From Hypericibacter sp050729195 (GTDB taxonomy: Bacteria > Pseudomonadota > Alphaproteobacteria > Dongiales > Dongiaceae), in NCBI RefSeq assembly GCF_050729195.1, contig NZ_JBOHKS010000262.1:1-64000 (forward strand): a DNA stretch of 64,000 bases. Direction: 5' to 3'. Positions 52,238 through 59,749 of the stretch are shown here, one piece after another. Each line of letters opens with the position of its first letter. The first letter of the stretch is position 1. Under the pieces are notes generated by a model that did not search any database, had not been told where the DNA came from, and saw only the letters and a list, made by a program, of their open reading frames with translations. The position numbers and the translations under genes are program-made.

Positions 52238-52966
52238 ATGACCGTTACGATCAATTGCGATATGGGCGAAGCCTACGGCATCTACCGGTTGGGCGATGAC
52301 GAAGCCTGCATGCCCTATGTCACGCATGTGAACATTGCCTGCGGCTTTCACGCCTCGGACCCCATGGTGATGTGGAAAACGGTCGCGGCGGCGAAGCGCC
52401 ACGGCCTCAAGATCGGCGCGCATCCCGGGCTGGCCGACCGGGAAGGGTTCGGCCGGCGCGAGATCAAGCTGTCGCGAAAGGAGGTCGCTGCCCTGGTCCT
52501 CTACCAAGTCGGTGCGCTGCAGGCCTTTCTCGATGCCGAGGATATACCGATGTCGCATATCAAGCCGCATGGCGCGCTCTTCGGCATGGCGCAGAAGAAT
52601 GAGGCCGTTGCCAACGGTATTGCCGATGCGGCCCTGGCCTTGAAGCTGCCGGTAATCGGCTATGCCAATTGCGTCATGTCCGATGTCTTCACGCAGCGCG
52701 GTGTGGAGTTCAGCTGTGAATTCTATGCCGACCTCGACTATGACGGCGAGGGCCGGCAGGTGATCACCATGACGCATGATCCGGTTGCACCCGAAGCCGC
52801 CGCGCAGAAAGTCATGCGCGCGATTCGCGAAGGGAAGACACGGGCGCTCGATGGCAAGGATGTTTCCGTCGTCGCCGACACGATCTGTGTCCATAGCGAC
52901 ACGCCGGGTGCCGTGGCCGTGGCCAAGGCGGTTCATGCGGCCGTGAAGGATCAACTCGCGCACTGA
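52238..52966 (+). CDS. pxpA: 5-oxoprolinase subunit A (LamB/YcsF family)
   Basis: A 242-residue LamB/YcsF-family protein. The opening INCDMGEAYGIY and HVNIACGFHASDP near residues 31-43 are the family signatures, followed by KIGAHPGLADREGFGRR and HIKPHGALF segments. With PxpB and PxpC it forms the ATP-dependent prokaryotic 5-oxoprolinase that converts 5-oxoproline to glutamate. The three genes follow in order ABC. ATG 52238 is chosen over an out-of-frame ATG at 52231; it follows a doubled ribosome-site segment. Confidence 0.9.
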   Translation: MTVTINCDMGEAYGIYRLGDDEACMPYVTHVNIACGFHASDPMVMWKTVAAAKRHGLKIGAHPGLADREGFGRREIKLSRKEVAALVLYQVGALQAFLDAEDIPMSHIKPHGALFGMAQKNEAVANGIADAALALKLPVIGYANCVMSDVFTQRGVEFSCEFYADLDYDGEGRQVITMTHDPVAPEAAAQKVMRAIREGKTRALDGKDVSVVADTICVHSDTPGAVAVAKAVHAAVKDQLAH

Positions 52967-53009
52967 GTTCGCGCGGGTCAAAGGGGATGCCGCTGAGCGA
53001 GGCCGTCCG

Positions 53010-53888
53010 ATGATCTATGACCGGCCCAGATTTGCACCTGGGGGCGACCGCATCATCGAGTTTGAGCTCGGTGACGAGATGAGCTTCGAGCTGAATTTTC
53101 TGGTCCATACGCTGGCGAACCGGATCCGCGAGAGCCGCGTCAGGGGCGTGGTCGAACTCATTCCCGAGATGGCCTCGATCCAGGTCTCCTATGACCCGGA
53201 TTTGATCTCGTATCGCGATCTGACGGAAGAGCTGCTGATGCTGCGCGCCTCGATCGGCGATCTCAGCTCGCTTGAGCTGACGAGCCGTCTCTACTATGTG
53301 CCGATCCTCTATTTCGACCCCTGGACCCGCGAGTGCACCGAGGATTATCGCACCAAGCTCGCGGACAAGGAGCCGGACCCGGATCTGCTGGTGCGGATGA
53401 ACGGCCTCAAGGATCGCGCCCATCTCAAGCAGGTGCATTCCGGCACGGAATATTGGGTGGCAGCGCTGGGCTTCTGGCCTGGACTCTGCTCGCTCATGCC
53501 GCTCGATCCCCGCTGCCGCCTGACGGCGCCCAAATACAATCCACCGCGGACCTGGACGCCCAAGGGCACCATCGGGCTCGGTGGCGCGCTGACTTGCATC
53601 TATCCGGACCAGACGCCCGGCGGCTACCAGATCTTCGCGCGCACGCCGATGCCGATCTGGGACCGGTTGCAGCGGCTGAAGGCCTTCAAATCGAGCCTGG
53701 CCTTGTTCAAGGCGGGTGATCGCGTGCGCTTCGTTCCAGTCGATCGCGCGGAATATGACGAGATCGCCGCGCGTGTCGACGATGGCAGCTACGAGCATCA
53801 GTTCGCCGACTACCAGAAATTCTCCATCCGCGGCTACCAGTCCTGGCTGGCCGAAATCGCGCCGCCGCAGCGGGAAGCCGCGCAATGA
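53010..53888 (+). CDS. pxpB: 5-oxoprolinase subunit B family (KipI-like)
   Basis: A 292-residue carboxyltransferase-domain subdomain 1 protein. The RIIEFELGDEMSFELNFLVH opening and the VVELIPEMASIQVSYDP segment near residues 50-67 are typical of KipI/PxpB. GFWPGLCSLMPLDPR near residue 150 and GTIGLGGALTCIYPDQTPGGYQI near 188-210 match the active-site region. It is longer than the usual 220-240 residues, with an extra stretch near residues 95-150. The stop overlaps the pxpC start in an ATGA. Confidence 0.87.
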   Translation: MIYDRPRFAPGGDRIIEFELGDEMSFELNFLVHTLANRIRESRVRGVVELIPEMASIQVSYDPDLISYRDLTEELLMLRASIGDLSSLELTSRLYYVPILYFDPWTRECTEDYRTKLADKEPDPDLLVRMNGLKDRAHLKQVHSGTEYWVAALGFWPGLCSLMPLDPRCRLTAPKYNPPRTWTPKGTIGLGGALTCIYPDQTPGGYQIFARTPMPIWDRLQRLKAFKSSLALFKAGDRVRFVPVDRAEYDEIAARVDDGSYEHQFADYQKFSIRGYQSWLAEIAPPQREAAQ

Positions 53889-54859
53889 TCGGCGTCGTTG
53901 CCCCTGGCCTGGAGACCTCGGTGCAGGATCTGCCCGGTCGGATCGGTTATTGGGAGCAGGGGTTCCCACCTTCGGGGCCGATGGATTCCTGGTCATTCCG
54001 ATTGGCCAATCTCCTGGTGGGCAATGAGGCGGAATCGGCGGCGCTGGAATGCCAGTTCATCGGGCCCTCGCTGCGTTTCGACAGGGCCACGGTGATCGCT
54101 GTGACCGGCGCCGATATGAAGCCGAAGCTCGACGGCGAGCCGATCGAGAACTGGACCAGCGTCCCCGTCCAGCCGGGGCAGGTGCTGACATTGGGATCGG
54201 CTGCGGTGGGGGCCCGCGCCTATATCGCGATTGCCGGTGGGATCGACACGCCGCCGGTGCTGGGCTCGCGGTCGACCTTCCACATGGCCGGCGTGGGTGG
54301 GGTGGAGGGCTACGCGGTCAAGGCCGGCCAGTCGCTGCCGGTGGGCAAGGGCAGAGCCGTGCCGCGGCGCAAGGTCCGTCCGGATCACCGGCCTGACATC
54401 CGGGCGCGGCGCGATTGGCAGATCGAGGTCGTCCGCGGGCCCAATGACGACTGGATCGACGAGGAGGGCCATCACCGGTTCTTTGCCAGCGACTGGAAGC
54501 TGCAGGCCAAGAGTAACAGGACAGGCCTGCGCCTGACCGGGCCGGAGTTCACCTTCGCACCGCGCGCCTACGACAAGCGCCCGGAACATGGGCAGCACCC
54601 TTCGAATATACTGGATCACGGCTATCCCCTGGGGGCCATCAACCTGGCTGGCCAGACGCCGATCATCCTGGTGAACGATGCCCCCAGCACCGGGGGGTTC
54701 ATCAATCCTTACACCGTGCCAACGGCGACATTTTGGAAACTGGCCCAATCGCGGCCTGGCGATATATACAGGTTCACCGAAATCGACATCGAGGCGGCCC
54801 AGGCCCTGCGCCGGCGGCTCGATCGTCTCTGCAGCCTTGATAGCCTGGAACCGATGTGA
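53885..54859 (+). CDS. pxpC: 5-oxoprolinase subunit C / biotin-dependent carboxyltransferase family (KipA-like)
   Basis: A 324-residue carboxyltransferase subdomain 2 protein. It opens with PGLETSVQDLPGRIGYWEQGFPPSGPMD (residues 6-33), the family's hallmark, and continues with LGSRSTFHMAG near 125 and TGLRLTGPEF near 218. In PxpABC it works with subunit B as the kinase-like part. The overlap with pxpB argues for a complex in equal amounts. The aminotransferase gene follows 63 bp later. Confidence 0.89.
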   Translation: MIGVVAPGLETSVQDLPGRIGYWEQGFPPSGPMDSWSFRLANLLVGNEAESAALECQFIGPSLRFDRATVIAVTGADMKPKLDGEPIENWTSVPVQPGQVLTLGSAAVGARAYIAIAGGIDTPPVLGSRSTFHMAGVGGVEGYAVKAGQSLPVGKGRAVPRRKVRPDHRPDIRARRDWQIEVVRGPNDDWIDEEGHHRFFASDWKLQAKSNRTGLRLTGPEFTFAPRAYDKRPEHGQHPSNILDHGYPLGAINLAGQTPIILVNDAPSTGGFINPYTVPTATFWKLAQSRPGDIYRFTEIDIEAAQALRRRLDRLCSLDSLEPM

Positions 54860-54922
54860 CGAGGTCCCGCCGGGCCCTCGGAAACCCAGACCCTACTCAA
54901 ACCCTCGAACTGGACCCACCCG

Positions 54923-56299
54923 ATGGATACCATTCCGAATTCCCCCGCCGCCCGCGACATCGCCTATTTCTTCCATCCGGTGACGAATGCGCGCCGGCAT
55001 GAGCAGGTCGGCCCGCGCATCATCGAGCGCGGCAAGGGCATCTATGTCTATGACGACCAGGGCAACGAATATATCGAGGCGCTGGCCGGGCTTTGGAGCG
55101 TCGCGATCGGGTTCGGCGAGCCGCGGCTGGCGAAGGCGGCGGCGGCGCAGATGGAGAAGCTGCCCTATTACCACTCCTTCAGCCACAAATCGCATATGCC
55201 GGGCATCGAGCTCTCGGAGCGCCTCGTCAAGATGGCGCCCGTCAAGATGTCGAAGGTCTTCTATACCAACTCCGGCTCCGAGGCGAACGACACCGCCATC
55301 AAGCTGGTCTGGTACTACAACAACGCGATCGGCCGCCCGAAAAAGAAGAAGATCATCTCGCGCATCAAGGCCTATCACGGGATCACGATCGCCTCGGGCA
55401 GCCTGACGGGCCTGCCGCTCAATCACCGCGATTTCGACCTGCCGATCGCCAACATCCTGCACACCTCCTGCCCGCACTATTACCGCTTCGGGCGCGACGG
55501 AGAGAGCGAGGAGGATTTCGCGACGCGCATGGCCCAGGACCTCGAGGATCTGATCCTGCGCGAGGGCCCCGACACGGTGGCGGCCTTCATCGGCGAGCCG
55601 CTGATGGGGGCGGGCGGCGTGATCGTGCCGCCCAAGACCTATTGGGAGAAGATCCAGAAGGTCTGCCGCAAATACGACCTGCTGATCATCGCCGACGAGG
55701 TCATCAACGGCTTCGGGCGCACCGGCAAGACCTTTGCCTGCGAAACCTTCAACATCAAGCCGGACATGATGGTGCTGTCGAAGGCGATCACCTCCTCCTA
55801 TCAGCCGCTGGCGGCGATCCTGTTCACCGACGCCATCTATCAGGCGGTGGCCGACAACAGCAACAAGATCGGATCCTTCGGCCATGGCTTCACCGCCAGC
55901 GCACACCCGGTCGTGCTCGCGGTGGCGATGGAGAATCTCAACATCATCGAGGAGCGCAAGCTGATCCAGAATGCGGCGGCGATGGCGCCGGTGCTGCAGA
56001 ACGGCTTGCGGCGCCTCAGCGATCATCCGCTGGTGGGCGAGGTGCGCGGCATGGGGCTCATCGCCGCGGTCGAGCTGGTGGCGGACAAGGCGACCAAGAA
56101 GCCGTTCGATCCGATCGGCAAGGTGGGAAGCTGGGTCTTCGAGCGCGCCCATGACCACGGGCTCATCATCCGCGCCATCGGCGACAGCATCGCCTTCTGC
56201 CCGCCGCTCATCATCGATGCGGCGCAGATCGAGGAGATGATCAGCCGCTTCCGCAAGACGCTCGACGACGCGCAAGCCTGGCTCCGTCAGCAGGGATGA
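54923..56299 (+). CDS. Class III (omega-amino acid type) aminotransferase
   Basis: A 458-residue PLP-dependent aminotransferase of the omega-amino acid:pyruvate group. TNSGSEANDTAIKL near residues 115-128 binds the cofactor phosphate, IADEVINGFGRTGK near 253-266 carries the PLP-ring aspartate, and MVLSKAITSSYQPLAA near 286-301 contains the Schiff-base lysine. Related proteins transaminate putrescine, beta-alanine, GABA or taurine. It lies in the pxp operon; the stop overlaps the next gene in an ATGA. An amine or omega-amino acid as operon substrate is a reasonable inference. Confidence 0.92.
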   Translation: MDTIPNSPAARDIAYFFHPVTNARRHEQVGPRIIERGKGIYVYDDQGNEYIEALAGLWSVAIGFGEPRLAKAAAAQMEKLPYYHSFSHKSHMPGIELSERLVKMAPVKMSKVFYTNSGSEANDTAIKLVWYYNNAIGRPKKKKIISRIKAYHGITIASGSLTGLPLNHRDFDLPIANILHTSCPHYYRFGRDGESEEDFATRMAQDLEDLILREGPDTVAAFIGEPLMGAGGVIVPPKTYWEKIQKVCRKYDLLIIADEVINGFGRTGKTFACETFNIKPDMMVLSKAITSSYQPLAAILFTDAIYQAVADNSNKIGSFGHGFTASAHPVVLAVAMENLNIIEERKLIQNAAAMAPVLQNGLRRLSDHPLVGEVRGMGLIAAVELVADKATKKPFDPIGKVGSWVFERAHDHGLIIRAIGDSIAFCPPLIIDAAQIEEMISRFRKTLDDAQAWLRQQG

Positions 56300-57366
56300 C
56301 AGCCCGACATCGCATCGCCGTCATCCCAGGCGACGGCATCGGCAAGGAGGTCGTGCCGGAAGGGATCCGCGTGCTCGATGCGGCGGGGCGCCGTTTCGGG
56401 ATCGAATTCCGGTGGGATCACTTCGACTGGTCTTGCGAGACCTACCGCAAGACCGGCCGCATGATGCCGGAGGACGGGCTCCAGCAGATCGCGAAGCATG
56501 ACGCGATCTTCCTGGGCGCCGTCGGCTTCCCCGGCGTTCCCGACCATGTCTCGCTCTGGGGCCTGCTGATCCCGATCCGCCGGACCTTCCAGCAATATGT
56601 GAATCTGCGCCCGGTGAAGCTGCTGCAGGGCGTGCGCTCGCCGCTGGCCGATGTGAAGCCCGGCGATGTCGATTTCTGGATCGTGCGCGAGAACAACGAG
56701 GGCGAATATTCCGAGATCGGCGGCCGCCTCTTCGCCGGCACCGACCGCGAGATGGCGATGCAGGAAAGCGTCTTCACCCGCCATGGCGTGGACCGGATCC
56801 TGCGCTACGCCTTCGAGCTCGCCAAAACCCGTCCGGCCAAGCATGTGACCTCGGCCACCAAGTCCAACGGCATCATCCATACCATGCCGTTCTGGGACGA
56901 GCGCTTCGCGGCGATGGCCAAGAGCTATCCGGCGGTCCGCGCCGACCAGTACCATGTCGATATCCTGACCGCGCATTTCGTGCGCAATCCGCAGCGCTTC
57001 GACGTGGTGGTCGGGAGCAATCTCTTCGGCGACATTCTTTCGGACCTGGGGCCAGCCATCGCGGGCACGATCGGCATCGCGCCCTCGGCCAATCTCAATC
57101 CCGAGCGCGAGCATCCCTCGATGTTCGAGCCGGTCCATGGCTCGGCGCCCGACATCGCGGGCAAGGGCATCGCCAATCCGATCGGACAGATCTGGTCGGG
57201 CGCGATGATGCTGGAGCATCTGGGCCATGCCGAGGCGGCGGCCGCGGTCGAACGCGCCTTCGTTTCCGTCCTGGCCGCGAGCAACAACCTCACGCCCGAC
57301 ATGGGCGGCAAGGCCTCGACCCGGGAAATGGGGGAGGCGGTGGCCCGGGCGGTCGAGCAGGCGTGA
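56296..57366 (+). CDS. Isopropylmalate-dehydrogenase-family enzyme (tartrate/D-malate dehydrogenase type)
   Basis: A 356-residue NAD-dependent beta-decarboxylating dehydrogenase. IAVIPGDGIGKEVVPEG opens the protein, VRENNEGEYSEIGGR near 132-146 is characteristic of the tartrate dehydrogenase/DmlA branch rather than LeuB, and NLFGDILSDLGPAIAGTIG near 238-256 and EPVHGSAPDIAGKGIANP near 275-292 bind metal and cofactor. The substrate is probably a 2-hydroxy dicarboxylate such as tartrate or D-malate. It is the last gene of the 52238-57366 operon. Confidence 0.9.
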   Translation: MTARHRIAVIPGDGIGKEVVPEGIRVLDAAGRRFGIEFRWDHFDWSCETYRKTGRMMPEDGLQQIAKHDAIFLGAVGFPGVPDHVSLWGLLIPIRRTFQQYVNLRPVKLLQGVRSPLADVKPGDVDFWIVRENNEGEYSEIGGRLFAGTDREMAMQESVFTRHGVDRILRYAFELAKTRPAKHVTSATKSNGIIHTMPFWDERFAAMAKSYPAVRADQYHVDILTAHFVRNPQRFDVVVGSNLFGDILSDLGPAIAGTIGIAPSANLNPEREHPSMFEPVHGSAPDIAGKGIANPIGQIWSGAMMLEHLGHAEAAAAVERAFVSVLAASNNLTPDMGGKASTREMGEAVARAVEQA

Positions 57367-57605
57367 CCCCTCGCCAGGGGTGCCGCCAGGCCGAACCGCC
57401 ACCCGGAACCGGTCTCACCGGATTGGGCCCAGAATCATGCCTAACCCCCGGAAATCCTGGGGGTCTGTCGGTCCTGACCCTGGCGCCCGCCAAAGTCCTC
57501 TACTAACATCGCTGCCGGTCTCACCGAGGGGCTCGACCCGGTTGTTCCTCCGGGGCCCGAAAAAGACAGCCCCCGGTCGAAACAGGGGAAGCAGGGTCGA
57601 CAGCT

Positions 57606-58616
57606 TTGGCGCGAGTGAATCTCTTCAAGAACCTGTCTCAGGAGCGGATCGTCTTCGCGTTGGCGCTGGCCGTCTTCATCGCCTGCTCGATCGCGCTCCC
57701 GGGTTTTCTCCAGGCCGACAATCTGATCGCCATCGTGCGCAGCGTCAGCGTGCTGGGCATCCTCGCGGTCGGCATGGGAATCGTGATCATCGGGCGCGGC
57801 ATCGACCTTTCGGCGGTCGCGATCATGGCGATGTCGGTCGCCTGGTATCTGCAGATGCTGCAGAACGGCGTGTCCGGCGGCGAGGCCCTGGCGCTGACCC
57901 TCGCCGGCGTCGTCGCCATCGGCCTCATCAACGGTTTCATGGTGGCCTATGCCGACGTGCCGGCGATCTTCGCGACCCTGGCCAGCGGCGCCTTCGTTTA
58001 CGGTTTCTGCCGCTCGCAATTGATCGCGCAGGACGCGACCCCGGTGCCGGCGGGGAACTGGATCAACGAGCTCGGGCAACTGCCGAGCCGGATCGACCAG
58101 TTCGCCCAGATCAACCTGGGCGAGATCCCGGTCGAGGTGTTCATTTTCTCCGGTGCCGCCTTCCTGGCCTTCCTGTTCCTGCGCTTCACCAAATGGGGCC
58201 GCTACGTCTATCTGATGGGCGACAATTTCCTGGCGGCGCGCAACATGGGCATCCCGGTCCGGCCGATGACCGTGCTGCGCTACGTCATCTCCGCCCTGAT
58301 CGCCTTCTCGGCCGGCATCCTCACGGCATCGAGCCTGCACAGCATCAATGTCCGCGTGGTCAATTCGACCCTGCTTTATGACGTGATCCTGGTGGTGGTG
58401 ATCGGCGGCATCGGGCTTTCCGGCGGCAAGGGCGGCATGCGCAACGTCGTCGTCGGCGCCCTGCTGATCGGCATCATGCAGAACGCCATGACCATCCTGG
58501 ACTTCTCCAACGTCTATCAGAACCTCATCAAATCGACGATCCTGCTGATCGCCATCATCGTGGACAGCCTGCTGAATCCACGCGACGAGCAAACGGCGCA
58601 GCAAGGCGACATCTGA
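57606..58616 (+). CDS. Sugar ABC permease, RbsC type
   Basis: A 336-residue permease with about ten helices. GMGIVIIGRGIDLSAVAIMAMS near residues 57-78 is the RbsC/AraH-type signature (GGIDLSVG in the standard form), and VVVIGGIGLSGGKGGMRNVVVGALL near 262-286 its second half. The start is TTG 57606, preceded by GGGGAAGCAGGG; a GTG three codons later is the alternative. It opens the last operon, with a second permease fused to a propeller as presumable partner. Confidence 0.88.
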   Translation: MARVNLFKNLSQERIVFALALAVFIACSIALPGFLQADNLIAIVRSVSVLGILAVGMGIVIIGRGIDLSAVAIMAMSVAWYLQMLQNGVSGGEALALTLAGVVAIGLINGFMVAYADVPAIFATLASGAFVYGFCRSQLIAQDATPVPAGNWINELGQLPSRIDQFAQINLGEIPVEVFIFSGAAFLAFLFLRFTKWGRYVYLMGDNFLAARNMGIPVRPMTVLRYVISALIAFSAGILTASSLHSINVRVVNSTLLYDVILVVVIGGIGLSGGKGGMRNVVVGALLIGIMQNAMTILDFSNVYQNLIKSTILLIAIIVDSLLNPRDEQTAQQGDI

Positions 58617-58661
58617 AGCGGGCACGCACAAAAGATCATCTGACAGGAAAGGGAGTGCATC

Positions 58662-59681
58662 ATGAAACTCAAGGGAATGCTGACTGCCGTCGCCCTGACG
58701 CTGCTGGGCACGGTGGCCGTCAATAGCGTGGCCAATGCCCAGGACGATGCGGGGCCGGCCGCTTATCAGAAGGCCTTGGAAGGCAAGCGCGTCGTGCTGG
58801 TGCCGATGGCGATGGGCTTCGACTTGGCCCAGGGCTGGTCGGCCTATCTGAAGCGCGAAGTCGAGGGTTGGGGCGGCACGTTCGAGACCCGCGATCCGAA
58901 CTGGGACACCAGTGCGGGCGCCCAGGCCATCACCGACCTGATCTCCGGCAGCCAGAAGCCGGACGTGCTGGTGGTCCACTCGCCCGACCTCAACTCCTAT
59001 TCCAAGCTGCTGAAGAAGGCGCAGAAGGATGGGATCTTTGTGGTCCTGATCGATAACCCGATGAACTATCCGGCCGACGCCTTCGTCGGCAGCGATTGGG
59101 ATCGGCTGGGCCAGCTCGAGGCCGAAGCGGCTGTCACGGGCTGCGGCGAGAATTCCTCGAAGAAGATCGGCCTGGTGCAGGGCGACGCCGCCAACGCCTC
59201 CTCGATCTATCAGTATAACGGCATCATGAAGGTCCTGGCGAAGCACCCCGAATTCAAGGTGGTCGCAAAGCCGTTCTCGAACTGGGATCCGACCACGTCG
59301 CGCAACGTCACCACGACCATGCTGCAGCAGAATCCCGATATCTGCGCCATCATCGACTTCTGGGATGGTGACGCGACGGGCGCTTCGGCCGCGATCCATG
59401 ATGCCAAGCTCGACGGCAAGGTCTTCCTGGTGACGACCGGCGGCGGCGAGATGGTCGACTGCAAGGCGCTCGAGGACGGGACGTTCGGTGCCGTCGTCAT
59501 GACCGATCTGGCCAACCAGTCGCGCGACATGAACGCGATCATCAAGTTCCTGCTGCAGAGCGGTCAGCCGGCGGGAACCTCCAAGACTTATATCTATACC
59601 TTGGAGAAGGCGACCACGAAGGCCGACCTGAAGCCGACCACCTGCTGGGACGTGAAGGCTCTGCAGGCCGGACAGTACTGA
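58662..59681 (+). CDS. Sugar ABC substrate-binding protein, RbsB type
   Basis: A 339-residue periplasmic binding protein of the pentose/hexose group. A Sec signal peptide covers residues 1-27 (MKLKGMLTAVALTLLGTVAVNSVANA). The mature protein opens with a KRVVLVPMAMGFDLAQGWSAYLKREVEG stretch and has SPDLNSYSKLLKKAQKDGIFVVLIDNP near 105-131, as in RbsB-like proteins. Ligand unknown; the propeller genes downstream make a sugar lactone, sugar acid or cyclic ester plausible. AGGAAAGGGAG precedes ATG 58662. A strong terminator follows. Confidence 0.9.
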   Translation: MKLKGMLTAVALTLLGTVAVNSVANAQDDAGPAAYQKALEGKRVVLVPMAMGFDLAQGWSAYLKREVEGWGGTFETRDPNWDTSAGAQAITDLISGSQKPDVLVVHSPDLNSYSKLLKKAQKDGIFVVLIDNPMNYPADAFVGSDWDRLGQLEAEAAVTGCGENSSKKIGLVQGDAANASSIYQYNGIMKVLAKHPEFKVVAKPFSNWDPTTSRNVTTTMLQQNPDICAIIDFWDGDATGASAAIHDAKLDGKVFLVTTGGGEMVDCKALEDGTFGAVVMTDLANQSRDMNAIIKFLLQSGQPAGTSKTYIYTLEKATTKADLKPTTCWDVKALQAGQY

Positions 59682-59696
59682 CGCATCTTCGATAAG

Positions 59697-59732
59697 GGGA
59701 GCGGCCGCGATAGGCCGGCCGCTCCCGCTTTT
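59697..59732 (+). terminator. Hairpin terminator between binding-protein and permease-fusion genes
   Basis: GGGAGCGGCCG at 59697-59707 pairs perfectly with CGGCCGCTCCC at 59716-59726 (11 bp), then GCTTTTCCC. It probably limits read-through into the permease fusion. Confidence 0.75.
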
Positions 59733-59749
59733 CCCAACCGGATCGGCTC

